Positions 1 to 11,389 of a DNA stretch of 61,136 bases are shown here, one piece after another. The position numbers and the translations under genes are program-made. The number at the start of each line of letters is the position of its first letter. The first letter of the stretch is position 1. The notes beneath the pieces were generated by a model. That model had not been told where the DNA came from. It made no database searches and saw nothing but the letters and a program-made list of their open reading frames with translations. The stretch is from Rickettsia typhi (GTDB taxonomy: Bacteria > Pseudomonadota > Alphaproteobacteria > Rickettsiales > UBA1997). The stretch lies in the NCBI GenBank assembly GCA_945901265.1, contig CAMDJZ010000006.1:1-61136 (forward strand), given 5' to 3'.

Positions 1-1382
1 CTGGAGCCGGTGGACGTGGAGCAGGAGCACCTCCAGCACCTCCTGGAGGTGGAACGCCTCCGCCACCTCCAGTGCCACCAGCGCCTCCGTCTGAGCCAAG
101 AGCTGGCGGACCTACACAAGGAGGACGCAGAGCTTTTAGCCCTATGCCACCTATCCTTGAAGAACCACTTATGCCATCATCACCTCTGGCACCTAGAGCT
201 GGAGCATCTCTATCTCCATCATCAGAATCGCGGACATTTGCCTTTTATGATCCAACTCCCGAAGCACAAAAGGTTGATGTTGAAGCAAGACCTACTGGAT
301 CTGCTCCGCCTATTAAAACAAATAACCCTCTTGAGCTTGGTTCGGTAAATTTAGAAATTACTCAAAGAACAGCAATAGATCTTCAAGATAGTAATTCGCA
401 ACCAGCATTAAATGTTATTCGTCAATTCGACCCCGTTTATCAAAGAAATTTTGGCAATATAGATCTTTCTTTGGTTGATAAGAAAATTTCTGAATTACAA
501 AGTTTGATTAGTAAAGAAAGTATCATTGATCATAAATCGCCAAGCGGAATTAATGAAAAAATTATTTCTGAAATTCAAAGTCAGCAAGAAAGAATTACTT
601 TTGTCAAAGATTTTTTTGATCAAGCGGTTCGACAAAATCCTTCATCTCATCAGGTGTCTAAAACAATGGGAGAGAAGGTTAGTAATCTTCATGAAAATCA
701 AGCAACATTTGTTGAACAGTTAAAATCATTTAAACAAGATCAAGCGATTGAGCCTGAAGCAAGATCAACTTTGTTAGCGAAAATTGCTAAAGATTATGAC
801 TCGATTCAAAATCAACAACAGAGTTTTATTGAGCAATATAAAAGATCTACAGACATATCCTCAGGCCTTGTTGATGCCGTTGATCTTCAACAAATTAAAA
901 TTAAATTAGTTGAAGGAATTGACAAAGAAGTGTATGAAGGTATTAAATCGCTTTCAAAGCAAAGTGAACCACAAAGCCAAGCTGAATATAAAGCAGCTTC
1001 TGAGCGATTAAAAATTATTAATAATTCTATCGAGATTGAATTTGGAACTACTTTTAAAAAAATGCTTTTAGGCGGAAGTTTTTCTGACGCATTACTTCAT
1101 GGTGGATTGCCAATGCTTCAAGGTCCAGAAGCTAAACCATCTTCAATTCCAGAAAGTGAAAAAACAACTCTTGAAACCCAAAAACAAATTGCCAAAATAG
1201 TTTCTAAAGTATCTAAAATGAATATTAAACTCAAAGAATATGAGTTATCTCAGATTGAAGATCCAAGAAATGACAAAGCTGCAATTCTTCAAAATGAAAT
1301 TGGTAAATTAAAAAAACAACATGGAACTGTCAAAGCGATGCTTGGCAAAATTGATGAAGCTCTTGGTGTTGATAAGAAATAA
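1..1382 (+). CDS. Proline/glycine-rich coiled-coil protein, C-terminal part (5' end outside window)
   Basis: The reading frame is open from base 3 and ends with TAA at 1380-1382; no start is needed inside the window, so this is the C-terminal ~459 residues of a longer protein. The first ~60 residues are almost only Gly, Ala, Pro, Arg and Ser, including a run of five prolines, like the profilin-binding tracts of formins and actin nucleators. Because of those codons the first ~130 bases are much richer in GC than the rest of the window. From about residue 120 the protein becomes a charged Lys/Glu/Gln-rich helical region with probable coiled coils. No signal peptide can be judged and I recognise no catalytic domain. 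A secreted or cytoskeleton-interacting protein is possible by analogy with rickettsial RickA or Sca2, but no WH2 motif is visible, so function is unassigned. Confidence 0.75.
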   Translation, partial: GAGGRGAGAPPAPPGGGTPPPPPVPPAPPSEPRAGGPTQGGRRAFSPMPPILEEPLMPSSPLAPRAGASLSPSSESRTFAFYDPTPEAQKVDVEARPTGSAPPIKTNNPLELGSVNLEITQRTAIDLQDSNSQPALNVIRQFDPVYQRNFGNIDLSLVDKKISELQSLISKESIIDHKSPSGINEKIISEIQSQQERITFVKDFFDQAVRQNPSSHQVSKTMGEKVSNLHENQATFVEQLKSFKQDQAIEPEARSTLLAKIAKDYDSIQNQQQSFIEQYKRSTDISSGLVDAVDLQQIKIKLVEGIDKEVYEGIKSLSKQSEPQSQAEYKAASERLKIINNSIEIEFGTTFKKMLLGGSFSDALLHGGLPMLQGPEAKPSSIPESEKTTLETQKQIAKIVSKVSKMNIKLKEYELSQIEDPRNDKAAILQNEIGKLKKQHGTVKAMLGKIDEALGVDKK

Positions 1383-1394
1383 TTTTACTTATGC

Positions 1395-1422
1395 TTGACA
1401 AAGCAAGAATTAATCGTAATTT
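1395..1422 (+). promoter_or_regulatory. Candidate sigma-70 promoter for tRNA-His
   Basis: TTGACA at 1395-1400, a 16-base spacer and TAATTT at 1417-1422, about 80 bases before the tRNA. The -35 is consensus and the -10 is weak. A second -10-like TATACT lies at 1459-1464. Confidence 0.3.
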
Positions 1423-1484
1423 CTCATTTGTTTTTTAAAAAAATTATTTTAGAATCCTTATACTAAAATCTAGTTTTATAAAAT

Positions 1485-1512
1485 TATTTAACTTTTGGTA
1501 TTTAACTTTTGG
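1485..1512 (+). repeat. Perfect 14-bp tandem duplication abutting tRNA-His
   Basis: The 14-mer TATTTAACTTTTGG occurs twice without a gap, at 1485-1498 and 1499-1512. The second copy ends in the first two G residues of the tRNA gene, so the duplication junction sits at the mature 5' end of the tRNA. It looks like a recent slippage event. Confidence 0.85.
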
Positions 1513-1588
1513 CAGACGTAGCTCAGTTGGTTAGAGCACCAGGTTGTGGTTCTGGGGGTCGCGGGTTCGAGTCCCGTCGTTTGCCCCA
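1511..1588 (+). tRNA. tRNA-His (GTG)
   Basis: Full cloverleaf with the extra 5' G (position -1 at 1511) pairing with C73, the hallmark of tRNA-His. The acceptor stem is GCAGACG/CGTTTGC, the anticodon GTG is at 1546-1548, the T-loop is TTCGAGT, and CCA is encoded at 1586-1588. Confidence 0.96.
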
Positions 1589-1690
1589 CTAGTTTTATAA
1601 TTTTTAATAACTATTAAAAAGATTTTAGTAAAAATAACTACTTTCACCATATGTTGTTGAAAATTAATAATAATAAATAACTCATCATAA

Positions 1691-2368
1691 ATGGATATTA
1701 TAATATTTGCAATTATCGCTATTGTAATTTTTTACAAACTTAACAAGCAACTTGGTAAGATTGATGAAGAAGAAAAGCGTAGCATTGAAGACAAGGTTTC
1801 CTTGATGCGCAGAATGCAAGATGAATTGCTTAAGAAAAATAGCCCAAACAACCAAACTCAATCATCGCAACAAAAATTAATAGGGCAAAGTTCAACTATT
1901 CAGGGTTTAGAAAATTTAGATGAAGCAACTAAGCAAAATCTCGAAGCTATTTTTGCGTCATGTAATATTTCTTATGAATTTTTTATCAATGGTGCAAAAT
2001 CAGCATTTGAAATGGTTCTCAAAGCTTTTTGTGAGGGCGATATTTCGACCTTGAAAATGCTTTTATCTGAAAAAAATTTTTTAGCTTTTCAAAAAGCTCT
2101 TAATCAAAGAAATGTCGATCAACAAAAATTAACAACCAATCTTATTGCCATTGAAAAAGCTGAAATAATATCGGCAATCACACTAGAAAATAATGCCTCA
2201 ATTGTTGTTAAATTTGTTTCTAAACAAATTAATTATATTTGCGACAAAGATGATAAAGTTATTGACGGTAAAAAAGATGCGATTAATCAAATTACTGATA
2301 TTTGGACTTTTAAAAAAGATTTGACTATAGCAAATCCCAATTGGATTATCAATGCTACTTCGACCTAG
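1691..2368 (+). CDS. Tim44-domain inner-membrane protein (TimA-like)
   Basis: 225 residues: an N-terminal membrane segment (about 2-16), a charged linker with heptad character (about 18-60), then a Tim44-like domain from about residue 80 to the end. Family features visible are the FINGAKSAFEMVLKAF helix, the 'GD...LK.LLS...' turn and the closing W-x-F...NPNW strand. The family is typical of alphaproteobacteria and shares ancestry with the mitochondrial import protein Tim44; in bacteria it is a membrane-tethered adaptor of poorly defined role. It stands alone between tRNA-His and acnA. The ATG is the only start in front of the hydrophobic segment. Confidence 0.85.
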   Translation: MDIIIFAIIAIVIFYKLNKQLGKIDEEEKRSIEDKVSLMRRMQDELLKKNSPNNQTQSSQQKLIGQSSTIQGLENLDEATKQNLEAIFASCNISYEFFINGAKSAFEMVLKAFCEGDISTLKMLLSEKNFLAFQKALNQRNVDQQKLTTNLIAIEKAEIISAITLENNASIVVKFVSKQINYICDKDDKVIDGKKDAINQITDIWTFKKDLTIANPNWIINATST

Positions 2369-2430
2369 TGGTATTTGTAATTAAAACTATAAATATTTGA
2401 ATATATTAAAAATAAATAAAATACTAATTT

Positions 2431-5085
2431 ATGGCAAAAATTGTTGAAAAATCTCTATTATCAGTAGGAAATAATAATTATAAATATTATTCAATTGTTG
2501 AATATGCCAAGAAAATTAATGCTGACATCTCAAAACTTCCCTTTAGCTTAAAGATTCTTTTGGAAAACATGCTTCGATTTTACGATGATGAAAATCTTTT
2601 GCGTGAGCATGTTGGGGCTTTGATCAATTCAGTTAAAGATGCCAATAATCGCATTGAAATAGCTTTTATACCAGCAAGAGTTTTGATGCAAGATTTTACA
2701 GGAGTTCCTGCGGTTGTAGATCTAGCAACGATGCGTGATGCGGTAAAAAAACTTAAAAAAGATCCCAAAAAAATTAATCCACTTGTTCCGGTTGATCTGG
2801 TGATTGATCACTCAGTGCAGGTTGATTTTTTTGGCGATAACAAAGCTTTTGAAAAAAATGTCGCACTTGAATTTGAAAGAAATTATGAGCGTTATGAGTT
2901 TTTGAAATGGGCACAGGAATCATTTACAAATTTTCGCGTTGTTCCACCAAATACTGGAATTTGCCATCAAGTTAATCTTGAAAATTTGGCAAAAGTTGTT
3001 TGGACTAAAGAGGAGCAGGGTGAATCGATTGTTTATTTTGATACCGTAGTTGGAACAGATAGCCATACTACCATGATTAATGGCTTAGGTGTTTTAGGTT
3101 GGGGAGTTGGCGGAATCGAGGCTGAGGCCGGAATGCTTGGACAGCCAAGTTCGATGTTAATCCCAGAGGTTATCGGTTTTAAATTAATTAACTCACTTCG
3201 CCCAGGAATTACTGCTACTGACTTGGTTTTGACGATAACACAAATGCTTCGTAAAAGAGGTGTGGTTGGAAAATTTGTAGAATTTTTTGGTAATGGAGTT
3301 GCTAATTTATCATTGGCAAATCGTGCTACAATTGCAAATATGGCACCTGAATATGGTGCAACTTGTGGGATTTTTCCAATTGATAAAATTACCTTGGATT
3401 ATCTTCATCTCACTGGTCGTAGCGAAGAAAATATTACTTTGGTTGAAAAATATGCTAAGGCGCAAGGAGTTTTTTGTGACCATGAAAGTCAAGCTCAATT
3501 TGGTGATATTTTGGAACTTGATTTGTCAACCGTAGTTCCGTCGATTGCAGGACCTAAGCGTCCCCAGGATCGAGTTAATCTAGACAAAGCTCGCGAATCA
3601 TTTCATGATTTACAAAATGAACTTAAAATTACCAATAAAAATAAATTTTTTATTCCGGAATTAAATACCGATTTAAGTGATGGTGATATTGTAATTGCTT
3701 CAATCACATCATGCACTAATACTTCTAATCCTTCGGTTTTAATTGGTGCTGGATTGCTTGCTAAAAAAGCAGTTGAAAATGGTTTAAAAATTAAAGGTCA
3801 TGTTAAAACATCTCTAGCTCCGGGTTCACAAGTGGTTGGCCAATATCTTCTTGATTCGGGTTTACAAAAATATCTCGATCAACTTGGTTTTAATATTGTT
3901 GGATATGGCTGCACAACTTGCATTGGCAATTCTGGTCCACTTCACAATCATATTGAAGAAGTTATAAAAAATAAAAATCTAACTGTTGCTTCGGTATTAT
4001 CGGGAAATAGAAATTTCGAAGGACGAATTCATCCACTTGTAAAAGCCAATTATCTTGCTTCACCTCCCTTAGTAGTTGCTTACGCATTGGCTGGAACTAT
4101 GGAAATTAATCTTGCAGATGAGCCAATCGCTACAAATAATTTTGGAAAAAAAATCTATCTTCGTGATTTATGGCCAAGTGATGAAGAAATTGAAAGTGTA
4201 ATTTCCAAAACTATTAATCGCAAAATGTTTATCGAAAAATATTCTAAACTTTTTGTTGGTAATAAATTTTGGCAAGATATTAAAGTTGAAAAATCTGATA
4301 CCTATAGCTGGAATCCTTCAAGTACTTACATTCGTTTGCCAAATTATTTTGATGATCTTGAGCGCAACAACGCCAAGGAAGTTAAAGATGCAAAGATATT
4401 GGCAGTTTTTGGCGATTCAATTACCACCGATCATATTTCTCCAGCTGGAAATATTTCTGCAACATCACCTTCGGCAATTTATTTAAACCAAAAAGGCGTT
4501 GAGAAAAAAGATTTTAATTCTTACGGTGCTCGTCGAGGTAATCATGAAGTGATGATGCGTGGAACATTCGCTAATATTCGTATTAGAAATGAGATGCTTG
4601 GTGGCACTAAAGAAGGTGGATTTACTAAAAATGATCGCGGTGAAATAGTTTCAATTTACGATTCAGCAATTGATTATAAAAATAAAAATATTGATCTGGT
4701 AGTTTTTGCTGGCAAAGAATATGGTACGGGATCTTCTCGCGATTGGGCTGCCAAAGGGGTGTTTTTATTAGGGGTAAAAGCAGTAATCGCCGAAAGTTTT
4801 GAGCGGATTCATCGATCAAACCTAATTGGTATGGGCGTTTTACCTTTGATTTTTAAAGCTGGAACTGATCGTAAAACTTTACAAATTTCTGGCGATGAGG
4901 TGATTGATATTTTAGGTATTGATTCTAAAATTTTACCAAAGCAAAATCTTAAAGGAGTGATCAAGCGTAAAGATGGATCAAAGACAGAATTTGATTTAAT
5001 CTGCGGTCTTGATACTGTAAGCGAATCTGAGTATTATAAACTTGGTGGAATTTTAAAATATGTTATTAATCAAATTGGCAATTAG
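2431..5085 (+). CDS. acnA: Aconitate hydratase A
   Basis: 884 residues, normal for AcnA/IRP-type aconitase. It interconverts citrate and isocitrate in the TCA cycle in the cytoplasm. The three [4Fe-4S] ligands are Cys428 (in SCTNTSNP) and Cys494 and Cys497 (in GCTTCIGN). Other signatures are the HSVQVDFFG strand, GTDSHTTMINGLGVLGWGVG, and the swivel domain with FGDSITTDHISPAG and GKEYGTGSSRDWA near the C-terminus. It ends with TAG two bases before hpf, so the two are probably one transcript. TAG being a genuine terminator here matters for the aminotransferase pseudogene further on. Confidence 0.98.
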   Translation: MAKIVEKSLLSVGNNNYKYYSIVEYAKKINADISKLPFSLKILLENMLRFYDDENLLREHVGALINSVKDANNRIEIAFIPARVLMQDFTGVPAVVDLATMRDAVKKLKKDPKKINPLVPVDLVIDHSVQVDFFGDNKAFEKNVALEFERNYERYEFLKWAQESFTNFRVVPPNTGICHQVNLENLAKVVWTKEEQGESIVYFDTVVGTDSHTTMINGLGVLGWGVGGIEAEAGMLGQPSSMLIPEVIGFKLINSLRPGITATDLVLTITQMLRKRGVVGKFVEFFGNGVANLSLANRATIANMAPEYGATCGIFPIDKITLDYLHLTGRSEENITLVEKYAKAQGVFCDHESQAQFGDILELDLSTVVPSIAGPKRPQDRVNLDKARESFHDLQNELKITNKNKFFIPELNTDLSDGDIVIASITSCTNTSNPSVLIGAGLLAKKAVENGLKIKGHVKTSLAPGSQVVGQYLLDSGLQKYLDQLGFNIVGYGCTTCIGNSGPLHNHIEEVIKNKNLTVASVLSGNRNFEGRIHPLVKANYLASPPLVVAYALAGTMEINLADEPIATNNFGKKIYLRDLWPSDEEIESVISKTINRKMFIEKYSKLFVGNKFWQDIKVEKSDTYSWNPSSTYIRLPNYFDDLERNNAKEVKDAKILAVFGDSITTDHISPAGNISATSPSAIYLNQKGVEKKDFNSYGARRGNHEVMMRGTFANIRIRNEMLGGTKEGGFTKNDRGEIVSIYDSAIDYKNKNIDLVVFAGKEYGTGSSRDWAAKGVFLLGVKAVIAESFERIHRSNLIGMGVLPLIFKAGTDRKTLQISGDEVIDILGIDSKILPKQNLKGVIKRKDGSKTEFDLICGLDTVSESEYYKLGGILKYVINQIGN

Positions 5086-5087
5086 TT

Positions 5088-5717
5088 ATGGAAGTTAGAG
5101 TTATTGGTGCAAATATTGAGGTTGGCAATACGCTTACAAAATATGTGCAAGAGCATCTTGAAAAGGTAGTTAAAAAATATTTTGAAAATGCTGTAAGTGC
5201 AGAAGTGCATTTTCACAAAGAAGGACATTTATTCAAAACCTTATTGTTAATCAATGAAGGGGTAAAGCGTGGAATCACTGTTAAATCTGACGGTGAAGCC
5301 GGTGATATATACGGTTCATTTAGTGAATCGCTTCATAAGGCGCAAACTCAATTACAGCGTTATAGTAGCCGTATTAAAAATTATCGAAAAAAAGGTGGCG
5401 GATTAAAAGGCGCAGAAATAAATTTCAAAGCTTTGAATGCTACTAAATACGTTATTCCAGCAATTCCTTTTGATATTTTACAAGAAATTGAAGATGAAAT
5501 TGAAAATAATAATTCAAAATCTGAAAATAAAATAAATCATAAAATAATTGCTGAAAAAACTACTGAAATTCAAGAGCTTAGTGTTGATGAAGCGATTATG
5601 AAAATGGATTTAGAAAATCTTCCAGCGCTAGTTTTTATAAACAATATTGACAAAAATATCAATGTTGTTTATCATCGCAAAGATGGAAATATTTCGTGGA
5701 TTAATCCACAAAAATAA
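5088..5717 (+). CDS. hpf: Ribosome hibernation-promoting factor, long form
   Basis: 209 residues. An N-terminal S30AE domain (about 1-100: MEVRVIGANIEVGNTLTKYV, then an acidic 'DIYGSF...A...L..QL.RY' helix) is followed by a linker and the C-terminal dimerisation domain (about 150-209: LSVDEAIMKMDLENLPALVF ending in a VVYHRKDGN turn). Long HPF dimerises idle 70S ribosomes into 100S particles. The start is two bases past the acnA stop, which suggests translational coupling. It precedes rpsU, so ribosome-related genes cluster here. Confidence 0.93.
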   Translation: MEVRVIGANIEVGNTLTKYVQEHLEKVVKKYFENAVSAEVHFHKEGHLFKTLLLINEGVKRGITVKSDGEAGDIYGSFSESLHKAQTQLQRYSSRIKNYRKKGGGLKGAEINFKALNATKYVIPAIPFDILQEIEDEIENNNSKSENKINHKIIAEKTTEIQELSVDEAIMKMDLENLPALVFINNIDKNINVVYHRKDGNISWINPQK

Positions 5718-5796
5718 TTTATAACATTATAAGCATATTTTGCATTTTTAATCTGATAAATTTAATCTGGCAAAATAAGTAAAATTAAAGCGAGCT

Positions 5797-5806
5797 AAAA
5801 GGAGGT
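5797..5806 (+). promoter_or_regulatory. Full consensus Shine-Dalgarno of rpsU
   Basis: AAAAGGAGGT, ten bases before the ATG at 5817. It stands out because most starts in this window have little or no Shine-Dalgarno, and it fits a highly expressed ribosomal protein gene. Confidence 0.8.
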
Positions 5807-5816
5807 ATTTTAAGTT

Positions 5817-6011
5817 ATGGAAGTTTCAATTCATGGTAAAAATTTTGAAGGTGCAATTCGTGCATTCAGAAAAAAAACTCAAAAAGACGGAGTGGTAAAA
5901 GATTGTCGTCGCTACGCAGAGTTCGAAAAACCGTCTAAAAAGAAAAAAAGAAAACAAGATGAAAGTGTTATTCGTCGTCGTAAATTAAGGAAAGGTGAAT
6001 TTGTTTTTTAA
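5817..6011 (+). CDS. rpsU: 30S ribosomal protein bS21
   Basis: 64 residues, standard length for bS21: conserved opening 'MEVSI.GKNFEGAIRAFRKK', the CRRYAEFEKPS region, and a highly basic KKKKRK tail. It is part of the 30S platform near the anti-Shine-Dalgarno. The start is fixed by the strong ribosome-binding site, and the gene is closed by the terminator at 6031-6080. Confidence 0.97.
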   Translation: MEVSIHGKNFEGAIRAFRKKTQKDGVVKDCRRYAEFEKPSKKKKRKQDESVIRRRKLRKGEFVF

Positions 6012-6030
6012 TAAAAAATAAGTATCATTA

Positions 6031-6080
6031 AAGGGGGCTAAGTGGTTAAAGAAATTTTAATCACTTAGCCCTTTTTATTT
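6031..6080 (+). terminator. Strong Rho-independent terminator after rpsU
   Basis: The left arm 6035-6050 (GGGCTAAGTGGTTAAA) pairs over 16 bp with 6056-6071, all Watson-Crick except one G-U, with a five-base loop at 6051-6055. The T-rich tail TTTTTATTT follows at 6072-6080. It is the best intrinsic terminator in the window. Confidence 0.93.
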
Positions 6081-6569
6081 AGTAAAATTAAAAATTAAAT
6101 TTATCTTAAAACAAGATACTAGTTTAAAATTTAAATAGCTTATGCCAAGTAAAAATGCATTATTTAATTATTATAAATTAAGCTTCATTTTTGGATTAAA
6201 ATATTAAGGAATTATTCACGTTAATGAATGCGATAGGAAATCTCAGCTAATTTTTTATGCGACTAAGTTTTTAAAGAGTTTATATCAAAAATATTTTGCT
6301 ATAATTTGATTTAAGTATCAGAAATAGTATAATTTGAGACTTAAAATTTTTAATATTAATTATAATTTTTCACAAAATTTGTATAATTAATAATAAAAAA
6401 TTATTGACTTAAGCTATAAAAATTTTATTTTAAAAACTTATTTATTAGAAAATTTTTTGAATCTAGTTATTGATATATTGATAAATATAATAATAACTAG
6501 ATATAAATAATTAATGTTAATTATTAACTAAAAATAATAAATATAATTTTATCAAATAATTCTCTATAA
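6081..6569. other. 489-bp gap with candidate promoter and inverted repeat
   Basis: No supported gene. It is very AT-rich with stops in all frames. Two structures are visible: an extended -10 (TGCTATAAT at 6297-6305) pointing to the thioredoxin/NHL gene, and a perfect 11-bp inverted repeat, ATCTAGTTATT at 6461-6471 with AATAACTAGAT at 6492-6502, separated by 20 bases and lying 68 bases before that gene's start. TTGACT at 6404-6409 could be a second -35. Confidence 0.5.
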
Positions 6570-8585
6570 ATGAAATTAAGTTCAAAAGATAAATCTCTTC
6601 TACTGCTCGTTGCTTCTGCAATTATTGTTATTTGGTTTTTTAGCTCGTTTTTTTTCAGTCTTTTCTATTCTACGAAATATAATAATGCGGATTTAAAAAA
6701 ACTAATTACCACTAAAAATGAACAATGGTTTAACCTTACTCGCTCCTTAGAAATTAATGATTTAGAGGATCGCGTTATTCTTTTACATTTTTGGAGTTAT
6801 TCTTGTGTAAGCTGTATTGAGTCAATTCCTAAAATTAAGGAATTGCAAAAAGAATATGGTAACAAACTGATTATAATTGGCATTCATTCGCCAATTTTTT
6901 CTAGTGAAAAAGATTATGGCGTTGTTAAAAAAGCAATATTGCGTCACGATATAACTTATCCTGTAATCAATGATGTCGAGCGGCGAATTTGGAAGGATTT
7001 TGATATAAAGCAATGGCCAAGTTTTTTAGTGATCAATCCCCACGGCGTGGTAAAAAAAAGATTTGAAGGTAAAAATGAAATTAATAAATTAAGTAATTAT
7101 ATTGCGGGTCAAATTAATAAATTCAAATTTCAAATTAGTCGAGATGCACTGCCAATATTGCTCGAAAAATTTAACAATATCGGCAATGTTTTAAGTTTCC
7201 CAACCAAACTAGCTTTTGCAAATAATTTCACTTTCAAATCACGACAATTACCGGTAATTTTTGTTGCCAATACTCAGCAAAATTCAATTATAGTTTCAAC
7301 AATTACAGGTGAAACTCTTTTGAAAATTGGCAATTCTCAACCAGGCTTGATTGATGGAAGTTTCGATGTTGCTTTATTCAACGCTCCACAAGGTTTGCTC
7401 TATGATGATAATAAACTTTTTGTTGCCGATACTGGTAATAATGCAATTAGAGTTGTAAATTTCAAAGAAGGTAAAGTGCAAACCATAATTGGCAATGGCA
7501 TGAGAGGAGAGGTTGTTCAAGATAATGATATTGATGGAAAAGCTATGTCCTTATCAAGCCCAACAGATATCGAATTTTTCCCCGATAATAACAATATCGT
7601 TATTAGCAATTCCGGAACTAACCAGATTTTGTTATATAATTTAAACGAGCAAGATATTTCAGTATTCGCAGGTAACGGTCAAGAGGGATTTGTTGATGGA
7701 AAATATCCCGATAATAAATTGGCGCAAACTGCTGATATGTCAGTTTATGGTAATAAGCTTTACTTCGTGGATGCCTTATCTTCATCACTTCGAAGTGCGG
7801 GTGAGGACGGAGAAGTTAAAACATTATTTGGTGCGCTAAATGATTCAAAAATTCATAATGCTCCTGAATTTGCAATCAATAAGTTAATTGATCAATCAGA
7901 TCATGACATACATCTTCAATCGCCAAGAGCTTTACTTGCTGACGATACTGGTATTTATATAGCTGATAGTCTTAATAATCGTATACGCAAATATGATTAC
8001 ACAACAATGCAATTGCGTGATTTAGTTGGTGGAAATCGCGGTGATGAACTGGGAAAAAAAACTAATTTTGATGAGCCAAGTGGAATTATTTCAGTTCTAG
8101 ATCGTTTTTACATTGCTGATACTAACAATAATCGTGTAGTTATGGTTAGTCGTGGTAACTTTGAGTCAGAATTGTTAAGCATTATGCCACCTTTAAAACT
8201 TCATAAGGAAGGTTTTTTGCAATATCTTCCGAATCTAGAAAATCTAAGCGAAGTTACTTTAAAAGCTAATAGCGAAATTGATTTAAAGATTGTTTTACAG
8301 CAAGGTTGGAAAATAAATGAACAAGGTCCAAGTTTTATTAATTTACTTACAGTAAAGGATGATCAGCAGGCTGATTTATTAGCTAATTTTGATTGGAATA
8401 TTATTAAAAATAAAGAATTAAAACTTCCCAAGCTTGCAGTTGAAAAAAAATATCTACTTCAAGGAAAGCTATATTACTGTAAGGACTCAAAAAATTCCTT
8501 ATGCTATATTAAAAGCTATGAACAAAAGATTAGTATAAAATCTGAAGAAGCTGCCACTAAAATTGAAATAAAATTAGGTAAATAA
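6570..8585 (+). CDS. Membrane-anchored thioredoxin-like protein with NHL beta-propeller
   Basis: 671 residues. One N-terminal membrane anchor (about 9-34) should place the rest in the periplasm. A TlpA/thioredoxin-like domain follows (about 45-175) with the redox motif C79-V-S-C82 after an FWS strand and a cis-Pro candidate in 'QWPSFLV'. Residues ~215-530 carry repeated NHL blades, seen as recurring 'NAPQGL...LFVADTGNNAIRVV' and 'YIADTNNNRVVMV' signatures. A C-terminal beta-rich domain closes it. The layout matches NHLRC2-type proteins, whose substrate is unknown in bacteria; a thiol-disulfide role on envelope proteins is inferred. It is monocistronic. dsbB elsewhere in the window could supply oxidising power to the same compartment. 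Confidence 0.85.
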   Translation: MKLSSKDKSLLLLVASAIIVIWFFSSFFFSLFYSTKYNNADLKKLITTKNEQWFNLTRSLEINDLEDRVILLHFWSYSCVSCIESIPKIKELQKEYGNKLIIIGIHSPIFSSEKDYGVVKKAILRHDITYPVINDVERRIWKDFDIKQWPSFLVINPHGVVKKRFEGKNEINKLSNYIAGQINKFKFQISRDALPILLEKFNNIGNVLSFPTKLAFANNFTFKSRQLPVIFVANTQQNSIIVSTITGETLLKIGNSQPGLIDGSFDVALFNAPQGLLYDDNKLFVADTGNNAIRVVNFKEGKVQTIIGNGMRGEVVQDNDIDGKAMSLSSPTDIEFFPDNNNIVISNSGTNQILLYNLNEQDISVFAGNGQEGFVDGKYPDNKLAQTADMSVYGNKLYFVDALSSSLRSAGEDGEVKTLFGALNDSKIHNAPEFAINKLIDQSDHDIHLQSPRALLADDTGIYIADSLNNRIRKYDYTTMQLRDLVGGNRGDELGKKTNFDEPSGIISVLDRFYIADTNNNRVVMVSRGNFESELLSIMPPLKLHKEGFLQYLPNLENLSEVTLKANSEIDLKIVLQQGWKINEQGPSFINLLTVKDDQQADLLANFDWNIIKNKELKLPKLAVEKKYLLQGKLYYCKDSKNSLCYIKSYEQKISIKSEEAATKIEIKLGK

Positions 8586-8807
8586 TTTGAAATAAAGCTT
8601 TATTTTAAGTTTTTAAAAACCTATGATTAGAGTCAATATTTTGATGGTTTGAAGCATTAATGATTTTAATAAAAAAAATTAATCAATAATTTAATTATTT
8701 TTTTTGTTAATAATTAGCATAAAAAGTTAATTTTAATTAAGAATAATATATTTCTATTAAGTTTAAATATTTTATTTTTAACTAAAATTCTCCTAAATTA
8801 TTTTCTA

Positions 8808-11322
<2,515 letters not shown>

Positions 11323-11389
11323 TTAATTACATAAGTTAAATTGCAGGCTATTAATAAATAACAAATACTAATTATTTTGTTAATAAATA

